48,058 nt of DNA from Oscillospiraceae bacterium (lineage in GTDB: Bacteria; Bacillota; Clostridia; Oscillospirales; Ruminococcaceae): the NCBI GenBank assembly GCA_004554485.1, contig SFLS01000005.1:1-48058 (forward strand), in the 5' to 3' direction. Positions 1 to 9,428 of this stretch are shown here, piece by piece. Within the stretch, counting starts at the first letter, position 1. Each line of letters begins with the position of its first letter. The position numbers and the translations under genes were made by a program. The notes under the pieces were generated by a model. That model was not told the DNA's origin. It did not search any database and saw only the letters and a list, made by a program, of their open reading frames with translations.

Positions 1-70
1 ATATCATAAGGAAAAGCCAAAAGCAAGACTTGCCGAAGGTTCTTTTTTAACCGGAAAAGGAGACAAACCC

Positions 71-1525
71 ATGCAATACAACAGTACCCGAAACCGCAAG
101 CTGACCGCTGCCGCAGCCGAAGCCGTCCTGCGCGGCATTGCCCCGGACGGCGGGCTGTATATCTGCGACCCTGCCGCCCTGCCCCTTGAGCCCGGCGAAA
201 TGCTGAAAAAGGACTTTACCGAAATGGCGGAGGCAGTGCTGGAGCGTTTGCTGCCTGACTATTCCGCCGAGCTGCTGCGCCCGATGATCCGCGCCGCATA
301 CGGTAAATTCCGTACGCCGGAGGTCACGCCGCTGGCGGCCGTGGGGGACTATGCCGTGCTGGAGCTGTTCCACGGGCCGACCTGCGCCTTTAAGGACGTG
401 GCGCTTTCGCTGCTGCCGTATCTCATCACCGGCGCCAAGAAGCTGCTGGGAGACAAGAGCCGTACGGTAGTGCTGACGGCGACGAGCGGCGACACCGGCA
501 AAGCGGCACTGGAAGGGTTCCGGGATGTGCCGGAGACTGCCATCGTGGTGTTTTACCCCGAAGAGGGGGTCAGCGAGATCCAGCGGCGGCAGATGGTGAC
601 CCAGCCCGGCGGCAACGTTTGGGTCGCCGCGGTAAAAGGCAACTTTGACGACGCGCAGACCGGTGTAAAGGAGATCTTTGCCGCCCTGCCGAATACCCGA
701 AAGGCGGCGCTTTCCAGCGCCAACTCCATCAATATCGGGCGGCTGGCACCACAGATCATCTACTACTGGCACGCCTGGGCTTCGCTTTGCCGGCAGGGGA
801 AAATCTTACCGCAGGAACCGGTCAACTTTGTTGTGCCGACCGGTAATTTCGGGGATATCCTGGCGGGCTATTTTGCCAAGTGCATGGGGCTGCCGGTGGG
901 CCGGTTGGTATGTGCCAGCAACGCCAACGATGTGCTGACCGATTTTTTGTCCACCGGCCGCTATGACCGCCGCCGGCCGTTTTACAAGACCATTTCCCCT
1001 TCGATGGATATACTGGTTTCCAGCAACCTGGAGCGGCTGCTGTACCTGGCCAGCGGAGGAGACGACGCGATGGTCGCCCAAAAGATGAAAGAGCTTTCCC
1101 AGCACGGCTTTTACGAGATCGACCCCGCGCTGCTGAATACCCTGCAGCAGACCTTTTTGTGCGGTTGCTGTGATGACGGCAAAACCGCTGAAACCATCCG
1201 CGAAGTCTGGGAACAGGAGCATTACCTGCTGGACCCCCACACCGCGGTAGCGTGGACGGTGGCCGAGCAGCACCGCAGCAAGCTGCGCGGTCCGACGGTG
1301 GTTCTTTCCACCGCTTCCCCCTACAAGTTTGCCCCGGCGGTGCTGGCCGCCCTGGGGGAGAATGTACCCGAAAACGCCTTTGACGCTATGGAAAAACTGC
1401 ACGAGCTGACCGAGACCGATATCCCCGCGCCGCTGGCAGAACTGGCCGGTCTGCCTGTACGGCACCGGGACTGCATTGCCAAAGAGGAGATGCTGACGTA
1501 TGTCCGCAGCAGGATGGAGGGCTGA
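71..1525 (+). CDS. thrC: Threonine synthase
   Basis: Converts O-phosphohomoserine to threonine and phosphate, the last step of threonine synthesis, with pyridoxal phosphate in the cytoplasm. The 484-residue length fits the longer threonine synthase class. The N-terminus (YNSTRN, then GIAPDGGLY at 22-30) is typical. The PLP lysine is Lys108 in HGPTCAFKDV, and TSGDTGKAAL follows as the phosphate-binding region. The ATG lies 8-10 bases after GGAAAAGGAG. The stop is 3 bases before thrB, so the two are one operon. No homoserine dehydrogenase gene is visible in the window; it may lie upstream. Assignment is secure. Confidence 0.96.
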   Translation: MQYNSTRNRKLTAAAAEAVLRGIAPDGGLYICDPAALPLEPGEMLKKDFTEMAEAVLERLLPDYSAELLRPMIRAAYGKFRTPEVTPLAAVGDYAVLELFHGPTCAFKDVALSLLPYLITGAKKLLGDKSRTVVLTATSGDTGKAALEGFRDVPETAIVVFYPEEGVSEIQRRQMVTQPGGNVWVAAVKGNFDDAQTGVKEIFAALPNTRKAALSSANSINIGRLAPQIIYYWHAWASLCRQGKILPQEPVNFVVPTGNFGDILAGYFAKCMGLPVGRLVCASNANDVLTDFLSTGRYDRRRPFYKTISPSMDILVSSNLERLLYLASGGDDAMVAQKMKELSQHGFYEIDPALLNTLQQTFLCGCCDDGKTAETIREVWEQEHYLLDPHTAVAWTVAEQHRSKLRGPTVVLSTASPYKFAPAVLAALGENVPENAFDAMEKLHELTETDIPAPLAELAGLPVRHRDCIAKEEMLTYVRSRMEG

Positions 1526-1528
1526 CCG

Positions 1529-2425
1529 ATGAAAAAGGTAACGCTGCGCATTCCGGCCACCACCGCGAACCTCGGTCCCGGCTTTGACAGCCTGGGCTGC
1601 GCGCTGGCGCTGTACAATACCATTACCTGCGAGATCCTGCCCGATGACCGGCTGGTGATTGCCGGCTGTCCCAAGGAATACCAAAACGAGCAAAACCTGG
1701 CTGTGCAGGGATACCGGGCGGTACTGGACCGGCTGGGCCTGCCCCGTGAGGGCCTTGCGGTGACCATTGCCGCCGAAATCCCGGTGTGCCGGGGCCTGGG
1801 CAGCAGCGCGGCGCTGATCGCAGGCGGAGCGGCCGCCGCCAACCTGCTGCACGGCGCTCCCCTTTCGCGTGCCGAGCTGCTGGATGTCACCAACGCCATA
1901 GAGGGGCACCCGGATAACCTGGCGCCCGCCATCTTTGGTGGGCTGACCGCTTCGCTGGTGGAAGAGGGCCATGCCCATACTGTACAGCTGCCGCTCTGCC
2001 AACGGCTACGGTGGGTGGCGGCAGTGCCGGATTTTGAACTGAGCACCCATGCCGCGCGGGGGGTCCTGCCCGCTGCCGTCCCATTTGCCGACGCGGTATA
2101 CAATGCCTCCCGTGCCGCGGTACTGGTGGGGGCGCTGGCCTGCGGCGACCATGACTTGCTCCGCTGCGCCCTGCGGGACCGGCTGCACCAGCCCTACCGC
2201 TATGCGCTGATCCCGGAAGCCGACGCGGTGGAGACGACCGCACGGGAATGCGGCGCCCTGGCGTTCTGCATCAGTGGGGCGGGGCCGACGCTGCTTTGTC
2301 TGACCGATGATCCCGGATTTTCCGGAAGGCTGACCGAACGCTGCGCCGCGTTTTGCCATCATTGGCAAATCCTTGAGCTGGCAGTAGACCGGCAGGGCAT
2401 CACGGTGATGGAGCAGCCGGAATAG
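1529..2425 (+). CDS. thrB: Homoserine kinase (GHMP family)
   Basis: Phosphorylates homoserine with ATP to make the substrate of threonine synthase, encoded immediately upstream. The 298 residues match the family. The N-terminal PATTANLGPGFDSLG (9-23) and the ATP-binding loop PVCRGLGSSAAL (85-96) are the GHMP kinase hallmarks, and GAGPTLLCL near the C-terminus is motif 3. A GGAGGG ribosome site lies inside the end of thrC, suggesting translational coupling. The pair thrC-thrB ends at the shared terminator at 2451-2490. Confidence 0.96.
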   Translation: MKKVTLRIPATTANLGPGFDSLGCALALYNTITCEILPDDRLVIAGCPKEYQNEQNLAVQGYRAVLDRLGLPREGLAVTIAAEIPVCRGLGSSAALIAGGAAAANLLHGAPLSRAELLDVTNAIEGHPDNLAPAIFGGLTASLVEEGHAHTVQLPLCQRLRWVAAVPDFELSTHAARGVLPAAVPFADAVYNASRAAVLVGALACGDHDLLRCALRDRLHQPYRYALIPEADAVETTARECGALAFCISGAGPTLLCLTDDPGFSGRLTERCAAFCHHWQILELAVDRQGITVMEQPE

Positions 2426-2450
2426 ATTCCGTTTCCGGAAGGAACACAAA

Positions 2451-2490
2451 AAACGGTCCCCTCTCATTCCGAGAAGGGACCGTCCTTTTG
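2451..2490. terminator. Bidirectional intrinsic terminator between thrB and the sugar transporter gene
   Basis: ACGGTCCC at 2453-2460 pairs with GGGACCGT at 2476-2483, with an inner CTCTC/GAGA stem. On the minus strand the stem is followed by a T6 run, and on the plus strand by CCTTTTG. It sits between two converging operons and can serve both. Confidence 0.85.
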
Positions 2491-2497
2491 CTTCCTG

Positions 2498-3874
2498 TTA
2501 TTCTTCCTGTGCCGTATACAGCTCCCCGCGGGCCTGCAGATCGCTGATGATGCGGTCGTACATTTCCTTGTTGATCTTAAACTTACGACGGTAGATGATG
2601 TAGCCCGCCAGAATAAAGAGTACCGGCAGAACAATCATCATGAGCTTGACGGTGAGCTGACCGCCGGAAGAGATGCTTTCCGCCGCCACATCGCCGGCCT
2701 TGATGCCCGACCACACCAGCATCAGGCTGGTGAAGCCCATCGAAACGGCGCCGCCGATTTTATTGATGAGCGGCTGCACCGAAAGGGTGATACTCTCGCT
2801 GCGCTTGCCGTTTTTCCACTGACCGTATTCAATGGTGTCCTCCAGGAACATAAGCATGAGCAGCTGAATAAACGCCTGACCGATGAAGATAAAGAGCGCG
2901 CCGACAGCAATGAGAACGATGCTGACCTCCGCAAAGAAGAAGATGGCATAGCCGGCCATGACCAGCACCGTTGCCAGCAGATACAGCTTTTCCCGGAGCA
3001 TGCGCTTGGAAAAGGACTGGAAGATGACCAGCGCCAGCAGCTGCGCCACTCCGACGACCGCCGCCAGGACAGCATACATATCCTTGTTGCCATAGACGTA
3101 CTGCATATAATAGATGGCCATGGTGGTGGTGCTCATGTAGCCGATATTAAAGAGCGACATGGCAAGGGTGGTCCACAGCAGCTGATCGTTTTTGGTCAGC
3201 ACCTCCCACATGCCCCGCAGCGTCGTTTTTTCCTCCTCACGGCGGAACATCTCCTTACGCTCCCGTACCCCCAGCAGGGTAAACAGTTGGAACAGCAGCA
3301 TGAGGGCGGTGACTGCCAGCGCCACGGTGAACCACGCTTTGGGGGTGTTGCCCATACCGGAGGTGATCGGCTCCCAGCCGACCATAATGGCAAACATCCC
3401 GATATTGGCGCAGATACGGGCAAAGGCCCCCATCTTTTCCCGGGTCTTCTGCTCCACCGAAAGGGAGGGCAGCATCGACCAGTAGGCGATATCATTGAGG
3501 CCATAGAAGATATCCCACAGAATGTAGGCAACCGCGAATACTGCCACGAACCAGTAATTCCGCAGGCCGAAATCGGCAAACAGCACCAGATAGCAGGCAC
3601 CGCCGGCCAAAGCGCCCAGCAGCATGGGAGGTTTGAAGCGTCCGTGGCGGGAACGGGTGTTATCTACCAGCAGTCCCATCAGCGGGTCGTTGAGCGCATC
3701 AAACACACGCAGCACGGTAAACACCATGCTGGTGGCGAGAAAAACCCCCAGCGGAAGATTGAGAACATTGGAAAGGTAGTAGATGAGCGCATTGGCTTCA
3801 AGCGCGTAGAACATATCCCGGCCGATGGTGCCAAGGCCGAAGAACACCATGTTTCTTCTGTCCAGCCGATTCAT
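2498..3874 (-). CDS. GPH-family sugar:cation symporter (MelB-like MFS carrier)
   Basis: Predicted twelve-helix carrier of the glycoside-pentoside-hexuronide family, which imports glycosides with Na+ or H+. The N-terminal half has the family signature DALNDPLMGLLVDNTRSRHGRFKP (split here into its ends: DALNDP and SRHGRFKP). The chosen ATG at 3874 is preceded by AGGAGG seven bases away. An upstream in-frame start would add 23 residues inside the glycosidase gene and lacks support. The start overlaps the alpha-galactosidase stop as ATGA. Being last in an operon with alpha-galactosidase and alpha-1,6-glucosidase genes, it probably brings in raffinose-, melibiose- or isomaltose-type sugars. Substrate is inferred. 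Confidence 0.9.
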   Translation of the reverse strand: MNRLDRRNMVFFGLGTIGRDMFYALEANALIYYLSNVLNLPLGVFLATSMVFTVLRVFDALNDPLMGLLVDNTRSRHGRFKPPMLLGALAGGACYLVLFADFGLRNYWFVAVFAVAYILWDIFYGLNDIAYWSMLPSLSVEQKTREKMGAFARICANIGMFAIMVGWEPITSGMGNTPKAWFTVALAVTALMLLFQLFTLLGVRERKEMFRREEEKTTLRGMWEVLTKNDQLLWTTLAMSLFNIGYMSTTTMAIYYMQYVYGNKDMYAVLAAVVGVAQLLALVIFQSFSKRMLREKLYLLATVLVMAGYAIFFFAEVSIVLIAVGALFIFIGQAFIQLLMLMFLEDTIEYGQWKNGKRSESITLSVQPLINKIGGAVSMGFTSLMLVWSGIKAGDVAAESISSGGQLTVKLMMIVLPVLFILAGYIIYRRKFKINKEMYDRIISDLQARGELYTAQEE

Positions 3875-6231
3875 AGTGTATTTTCCTCCTGTTTGTCGCA
3901 GATTTGCTCGATGAGATAAAGCTGAGAGGCGAAATCCCCCCAAAGCCGCAGGTCAGGGTGATAACCGGTGCCGATAAACCGGCTGTTGAGCGGAAGTCCC
4001 GCTGCCAGCGCAGCGCCGCTTGCTTCGGCGCAGAAGGCGCCGTCCGGCAGCGCGTAGTGCCGGTTGGCAATCCGCAGGAGCAGACCGTCCGCACGCAGTC
4101 TGACGGGTAAAACATGCCGGAGCAGACCGCCAAACCGGGCAATGGCCACCTGCTGCGGGACGGCCGTGACCCGGTAGCGGGCTTCGGGGCGCAGGCCCCT
4201 GACGGTGAGAAGATCCCCGCTTGGCGCTGCGTCGGCCAGCTTCTGCGCCAGCAGCAGGACGGCGGTGCTGCGATCCGGCGATACCGCAAGGAAGCATTCT
4301 ATGTTTTCCTTTTCCGCACAGGGGCGGAAGAAGTCGCCGTATTGCAAAGTGTGGCGGTATTTTTTGTACCACGCGATCTGCGCCGTTACCTGCTTTTTCT
4401 CCTGCGGCGAAAGCTCCCCCAGATCCAGCTCGTACCCCAGCACGCCGAACGCGGCGACATTGAAGCGGGTGGACAGTGGCGTCTGGCGCAGCGTCTGCTG
4501 GTGCGGCGACTGTGAAACGTGCGCCCCCATGGTGCAGGGAGGGTAAAAGTAACTAAGGCCCTTTTGGATGGAGAGGCGCTCGATGGGGTCGGTATTGTCG
4601 CTGGCCCAGATCTGAGGGGAATAGCACAGCATCCCCAGATCAAAGCGGTTGCCGCCCGACGAGCAACTTTCCAGCAGAATATGCGGGCGGGGCGTGAAGA
4701 TGCGGTCCAGGATCTCATACAGTCCCAGGATATAGCGGTGCTGCAGCTCCCCGCCCGGCGTCACCGCCGAATAAAGGTCACTCATATGGCGGTTCATATC
4801 CCACTTGATGTAGGTAATAGCGCAGGTATCTAAGATATCCGTGATGCTGACGACGATGTAATCGCGCACCTCGGGGCGGGTCAGATCCAGCAGCAGCTGA
4901 TGCCGCCCCAGGGAAGGCTCCCTTCCCGGCTGGCACAGCGCCCACTCCGGATGCGCGCGATACAGGTCGCTGTCCGGATTTACCGATTCCGGTTCGAACC
5001 AAAGCCCGAACCGCAGCCCCATCGCGGTGATCTCCCGGGAGAGACGCCGCAGCCCACCGGGCAGCTTTTTCCGGTTGACGGTATAATCGCCCAGCCCGGC
5101 TTTGTCGCTGTTGCGGGCACCGAACCACCCGTCGTCCAATACGAAAAGCTCTGCGCCTGCTGCTTTGGCCCGCCGTGCCAGACGCAGCAGCCGCCGGCGG
5201 GTAAAATCAAAAAAATGGGCTTCCCAGTTATTGAGCAGGACGGGACGGTCTTTCCCTTTCCAGTCGCCCCGCAGAATATGCTCCTTTACGAAGCGGTGGA
5301 ACTGCCGGCTGACGCCGTTTACTCCCCCATCCGACCAGGTCATAACCGCCTCCGGGGTCTCAAAGCTCTCTCCCGACGGCAGCCGCCAGCAAAAGCTCTG
5401 CGGCTGGATTCCGCTGACGATCCGGACAAAGTCCCGGGGAGAACGCTCCACGGCGGTATAGTGGCCGCCACTGTAAATGAGGTTGAAGCCGAAAACCTCG
5501 CCGGTGTCCTCCCCCGCCTCCCCGGTCAGCAGCATCACCCCGGGATTGTGGCGGTTGGAGGAAAAGCCGGTGGTGCTTTGGTTGACGTAGCAGCCGGGCT
5601 GCACCGGCCGGTCGTGCCGGTGCGCTTCGCTGATCCAGTCGCCGTCCAACGTAAGCATCCGATATTCACGGGGCGGCAGATCCATCTGCAGGCTCATCAG
5701 CCGGCGCAGCGTCACGTCGCCGGGCTCTTCATTGCGCAGCACCGTGCGGCGGGTAATGACCTCCGCCTGCGGATAAACGGTGAAAATGAGCTGCAGCCGG
5801 AGGGCAAACTTCCGCTCCCTCAGCAAAAGGACCAGCGTTTCGGCCTGTCCGGTCTCGTCATAGGCGGTGGGGAGTCCGGCCGGCGGCAGGGTGCCGGAGC
5901 AGAGCCTGCAGCCCTCGTAGATAAAATCGGTGGTAAAGCTGCCATCCGGCAGCTCCGCTTCGATGGGCGGGATGCGATAATCCCCCTTGCCGACGCCGGA
6001 CCATGCCAGCGGCAGATTATCCAGACAATAGCTCTCATCGCTTTCGGCATACATTACCTCGCTGCCATAGGGCATGGTGCGGCGGTAGCGCAGGGCTTCG
6101 GCGTCCTCCATCATGACCCGTGCGCCGTAATGCAGCAGCTCGATGTGGCCGAACTGAGTGACCTGCAGAAGCAGCGCGGTGTGCCCTGTCTCAAGCAGAA
6201 AGGTATTATCCTTCTGTCGGATATATTGCAT
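3871..6231 (-). CDS. Alpha-galactosidase, GH36
   Basis: Hydrolyses terminal alpha-galactosyl residues of raffinose-family sugars or melibiose. At 786 residues it has the full bacterial GH36 layout: beta-sandwich N-terminus, TIM barrel and C-terminal beta domain. The nucleophile is Asp478 in YIKWDMNR and the acid/base is Asp548 in WASDNTDPIERL. The ESCSSGGNRFDLG segment (521-533) contributes to the galactose pocket. There is no signal peptide, so it is cytoplasmic and acts on imported sugar. It follows the GH13 gene with no gap and overlaps the transporter start by four bases. The nucleotide context is otherwise ordinary. Confidence 0.95.
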   Translation of the reverse strand: MQYIRQKDNTFLLETGHTALLLQVTQFGHIELLHYGARVMMEDAEALRYRRTMPYGSEVMYAESDESYCLDNLPLAWSGVGKGDYRIPPIEAELPDGSFTTDFIYEGCRLCSGTLPPAGLPTAYDETGQAETLVLLLRERKFALRLQLIFTVYPQAEVITRRTVLRNEEPGDVTLRRLMSLQMDLPPREYRMLTLDGDWISEAHRHDRPVQPGCYVNQSTTGFSSNRHNPGVMLLTGEAGEDTGEVFGFNLIYSGGHYTAVERSPRDFVRIVSGIQPQSFCWRLPSGESFETPEAVMTWSDGGVNGVSRQFHRFVKEHILRGDWKGKDRPVLLNNWEAHFFDFTRRRLLRLARRAKAAGAELFVLDDGWFGARNSDKAGLGDYTVNRKKLPGGLRRLSREITAMGLRFGLWFEPESVNPDSDLYRAHPEWALCQPGREPSLGRHQLLLDLTRPEVRDYIVVSITDILDTCAITYIKWDMNRHMSDLYSAVTPGGELQHRYILGLYEILDRIFTPRPHILLESCSSGGNRFDLGMLCYSPQIWASDNTDPIERLSIQKGLSYFYPPCTMGAHVSQSPHQQTLRQTPLSTRFNVAAFGVLGYELDLGELSPQEKKQVTAQIAWYKKYRHTLQYGDFFRPCAEKENIECFLAVSPDRSTAVLLLAQKLADAAPSGDLLTVRGLRPEARYRVTAVPQQVAIARFGGLLRHVLPVRLRADGLLLRIANRHYALPDGAFCAEASGAALAAGLPLNSRFIGTGYHPDLRLWGDFASQLYLIEQICDKQEENTL

Positions 6232-7884
6232 CTACTGTACCACCTCCGCTGCCGGCTGTTTTTCTGCTTCCGGCACAAGCAAAACCGCCTCGTAGGGCAG
6301 GAGCGTGCCGGGGCAGGCCGTCCGGCCGTAATTGGACAGCAGCACCCGCCCGCCGGCGGGGTTTTTGTTCTGCCGCTCTGACAGATTGATTACGACCGTT
6401 ACAGACTGCTCCCCCAAAGCGCGCCGATAGGCGTACAGGCCGTCCCCGCGGTGCAGCTCGGTAAAGCTGCCCTGCTGCAGCACCGCACTGCCGTTGCGCA
6501 GGGCGATGAGACGGCGATAGTAATTCAGCACCGAATCGGGATCCTGCTGCTGGTCCCTGACATTGATGCGGGTGTAGTTTTCGTTGACCGCAAGCCACGG
6601 CGTGCCGCCGGAAAAGCCGGCATTGGCGGTATCATCCCACTGCATGGGGGTACGGGCGTTATCCCGGCCTTTTTCTTTTATCATCTTCCAGCGCAAGGCG
6701 CGGGGCAGGTGCAGCTTTTGGCCCAGGTTCCAGATGTTGAGGGACTCCACATCTCGAATCTGCTCCATACCGGTATAATCAAAGTTGGTCATGCCGATTT
6801 CCTGCCCCTCAAATAGAAACGGCGTCCCGCGCAGCGTCAGCACCAGCGTGGCCAGCGCTTTTGCGCTTTCGTCATGGTAACGGGTATCATCCCCAAAGCG
6901 GGAAACCGACCGGGGCTGATCGTGATTTTCCAAGTAGACGGTGTTCCAGGAGAGCGCCTTTTGCCATTTGGTAAGGCAGGCAAAAAAGCGCTCCGCCCTG
7001 AATTTGCGCAGAAACCATTTGATCTTGAAGCAGTCGGTTTCCATATGTTCAAAGGCAAATACGGTGGAAAGCTCCCTCCGGGAGGGATCGACCAGATCCT
7101 CCGCCATCCGGGGGGTGACAAACACCGTTTCCCCTACCGTGAAGGCATCGTAGCGGGAAAGCACTTCGGTATTCAGCCGGTGCAGCACCCGGTGGCAGCC
7201 TTCGGTGGAAATGTAGTGCTCGCTGCCCGTCAGGGCCGGGCGCCATTTGCCGTTGGCCAACGTGTTTTTGTAGATGACATTGATGACATCACAGCGGAAG
7301 CCCGCCACGCCGCGCTCCAGCCAGAACCGCATGACCTCTTCGATGGCCTCTATGACCATTTCGTTGTGAAAGTTTAAGTCGGGCTGCTCCTTGGCGAACA
7401 GGTGCAGGTAATACTCGCCGCGCAGCTCGTCGTAGACCCAGCAATCCTCCCCGAAAAAACTGCCCCAGTTGGAGGGCTTTTTGCCCGGTTCGCCCTTTTT
7501 CCAGATGTAAAAATCGGTGTAGGGCTCAATACGCCGGCGGCTTTTCTGGAACCACCGGTGCTGGTCGCTGGTGTGGTTGATGACCAGATCCATGATGATG
7601 CGGATGTCCCGCTTTTTGGCTTCGGCGATCAGGGTATCCATATCCGCCAGCGTACCGTAATTGGGGTGAATATCGCAGTAATCGCTGATATCATAGCCGT
7701 TATCCCGGTTGGGAGAGGGATAAACCGGCGAAAGCCACAGAGCACCTACCCCAAGCTGCTGCAGATAATCCAGCCGGGAGATGATGCCGGGCAGGTCGCC
7801 GATCCCATCGCCGTTGGAGTCGCAAAAGCTCATGGGATAGATCTGATAGATCACCTTTTGTTTCCACCAAGGGGTCTTATCCAT
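6232..7884 (-). CDS. GH13 alpha-glucosidase, probably oligo-1,6-glucosidase type
   Basis: Cytoplasmic glucosidase of 550 residues from the GH13 oligo-1,6-glucosidase / dextran glucosidase group. Visible motifs: the calcium-loop-like DSNGDGIGDLPGI (22-34), region I DLVINHTS (99-106), region II GFRCDVINVI with nucleophile Asp199, acid/base Glu252 in TVGETVF, and Asp322 in LENHDQPR. Val200 directly after the nucleophile is the residue associated with alpha-1,6 specificity; alpha-1,4 enzymes usually have Thr or Ala. Isomaltose or panose is therefore a likely substrate, or glucose released next to galactosidase products. The start overlaps the GH1 gene by eight bases. Confidence 0.92.
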   Translation of the reverse strand: MDKTPWWKQKVIYQIYPMSFCDSNGDGIGDLPGIISRLDYLQQLGVGALWLSPVYPSPNRDNGYDISDYCDIHPNYGTLADMDTLIAEAKKRDIRIIMDLVINHTSDQHRWFQKSRRRIEPYTDFYIWKKGEPGKKPSNWGSFFGEDCWVYDELRGEYYLHLFAKEQPDLNFHNEMVIEAIEEVMRFWLERGVAGFRCDVINVIYKNTLANGKWRPALTGSEHYISTEGCHRVLHRLNTEVLSRYDAFTVGETVFVTPRMAEDLVDPSRRELSTVFAFEHMETDCFKIKWFLRKFRAERFFACLTKWQKALSWNTVYLENHDQPRSVSRFGDDTRYHDESAKALATLVLTLRGTPFLFEGQEIGMTNFDYTGMEQIRDVESLNIWNLGQKLHLPRALRWKMIKEKGRDNARTPMQWDDTANAGFSGGTPWLAVNENYTRINVRDQQQDPDSVLNYYRRLIALRNGSAVLQQGSFTELHRGDGLYAYRRALGEQSVTVVINLSERQNKNPAGGRVLLSNYGRTACPGTLLPYEAVLLVPEAEKQPAAEVVQ

Positions 7885-9130
7885 AGTGATACTCCTCCCC
7901 TGCGGCTTCCCGGGCCATTTGCTCGGTAATGCCGTGTTCCGCGATCATGCGGGCGTAGAATTCGCCGCTCTTTTTCACGGTGCGGCGGTGGGTCACCGGA
8001 TCGAAATGTATGAGACCGAAGCGGGCGGTAAAGCCCTCCAGCCACTCGAAGTTATCCACAAAGCACCAGTGGTAATAACGGGTGACCGGCAAGCCGCTTT
8101 CGGTTAAGGCTTTCAGATGCTCGTAAAGATAGCGGCGGCGAAAGCTGTCATGATTATCGGCGGTGCCGTTTTCGGTGATGTAGATGGGCAGCTGCGGCAA
8201 AAGGGCGTGGAGCTTGCGGCAGCATTCCACGATACCGTCCGGGTAAATCTCCCAGCCGAGATCATTCACCGCAACGCCCGGCAGCGTGCCGTCACCCAGG
8301 CCGGAGGTTGCGGTGCGGGCATAGTAATTGAGGCCCAGGAAATCGGCGTAGGGCCCCTCCTTGCCCAGCAGATAGGTCTTATTGATACGGGTCTGAAACA
8401 GATATTCCGAGATACGACAGGCCAACCGGTGCCAGAGATTGCGGGCAGAATAGGGGGTGAACACCCGCATATGAGCAGCAAACCCCACCTTTGGTTCCGG
8501 CCAGCCCATTTCCGCATGGATCGTGTGGATCAGGCGGTAGGCGCGACGGTGGCACTCACCCAGCACCTTCATAATCCGCAGTGCATGCAGAGGATTGAAT
8601 TCCCCAGGGGGAAAGCCGCCCCCCAGATAGCCGCAGAAGGCGTATACATTCGGTTCGTTGACGGTGACGTACTCGCTGACTAGGTCGCCCAGCCCCCGGA
8701 CGGCGTATTCCACCATGGCTAGGTAACGCTCCACCGCCCTGGGGTGCAGAAAGCCGCCCTGCCGCTCGAACCACATGGGGTTGGAAAAATGATGGAGCGT
8801 AAGCAGCACTTCGATGCCGTTTTGCCGCAGCAGGGTGATCTCCTGGCGCACCTTTTGCAGCTCTTCTTCGCTGAATTCCCCTTCCCGCGGCTCCAGTCGG
8901 GCCCATTCCAGCCCAAAGCGGTAGTGGCGGATGCCCATTTCATCCATCAGGCGGGTATCCTCCTCCAGATGGCCGCGGTGGTCGGTGGCAATATCGGGAT
9001 TGCTGTTATCCTTGATGCGGCCCTTTAGGTACCAATCGTACCAGTTGCTTTCCCGGCAGTCGCCGTCGATCTGCGTGGCGGCAGAAGCTGCGCCCAGCGC
9101 AAAATTTTCCGGAAAACGGATTGCTTTCAT
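7877..9130 (-). CDS. GH1 beta-glucosidase / 6-phospho-beta-glucosidase family
   Basis: TIM-barrel glycosidase of family GH1, 417 residues, somewhat shorter than the usual 440-480. The catalytic acid/base is Glu159 in TVNEPN and the nucleophile Glu320 in YITENGT. The N-terminal FPENFALGAASAATQIDG is the family N-signature. No signal peptide is present. Whether the substrate is phosphorylated cannot be decided by eye; no PTS gene lies nearby and the operon carries a GPH symporter, which favours unphosphorylated glycosides. It overlaps the barstar gene upstream (ATGA) and the GH13 gene downstream, so it is translated as part of a polycistronic message. Confidence 0.92.
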   Translation of the reverse strand: MKAIRFPENFALGAASAATQIDGDCRESNWYDWYLKGRIKDNSNPDIATDHRGHLEEDTRLMDEMGIRHYRFGLEWARLEPREGEFSEEELQKVRQEITLLRQNGIEVLLTLHHFSNPMWFERQGGFLHPRAVERYLAMVEYAVRGLGDLVSEYVTVNEPNVYAFCGYLGGGFPPGEFNPLHALRIMKVLGECHRRAYRLIHTIHAEMGWPEPKVGFAAHMRVFTPYSARNLWHRLACRISEYLFQTRINKTYLLGKEGPYADFLGLNYYARTATSGLGDGTLPGVAVNDLGWEIYPDGIVECCRKLHALLPQLPIYITENGTADNHDSFRRRYLYEHLKALTESGLPVTRYYHWCFVDNFEWLEGFTARFGLIHFDPVTHRRTVKKSGEFYARMIAEHGITEQMAREAAGEEYHYG

Positions 9131-9426
9131 CTACATCCCTCCGTTTCGCTTGCAGAGTGGTTCCCGATCACGACATGAAGGGCCGGGTTCTCCCGTTCAG
9201 CCTCAAAAAAGGTTTGCAGCAGCCGGCACCCGTATTCCCGCAGGGCCGAAAGCATGGCACCGGGATGCCGGAACACCACAACTGTCTCCGGGCACTCGGT
9301 CAGGCAGTCCCACAGGGCATCCAGATTCCTGCCATAGTACGACGGCAGCGCCAGCTTTTCCTGCAGTTGTTCCTGCGCCGCTTCGCGGCTGGTCATGCAG
9401 CGCCCTTCCAGAATGACTTCTTTCAT
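9127..9426 (-). CDS. Barstar-family ribonuclease inhibitor
   Basis: Predicted cytoplasmic inhibitor of the barnase-like ribonuclease encoded just upstream. The 99 residues show the barstar inhibitory helix as YYGRNLDALWDCL (30-42). The residues corresponding to barnase-contacting Asp35 and Asp39 are Asp36 and Asp40, and Glu75 in FFEAE corresponds to Glu76. The gene begins two bases after the ribonuclease stop, has an AGGG(A)GGG-type ribosome site, and its stop overlaps the GH1 start. The pairing with a recognisable barnase makes the role clear. Confidence 0.93.
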   Translation of the reverse strand: MKEVILEGRCMTSREAAQEQLQEKLALPSYYGRNLDALWDCLTECPETVVVFRHPGAMLSALREYGCRLLQTFFEAERENPALHVVIGNHSASETEGCR

Positions 9427-9428
9427 TT

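Noticed and set aside
20..55. Terminator- or attenuator-like hairpin before thrC
   Set aside because: AAGACTT..AAG..TCTT followed by T6 is short and bulged, and the region upstream lies outside the window, so a threonine leader peptide cannot be judged.
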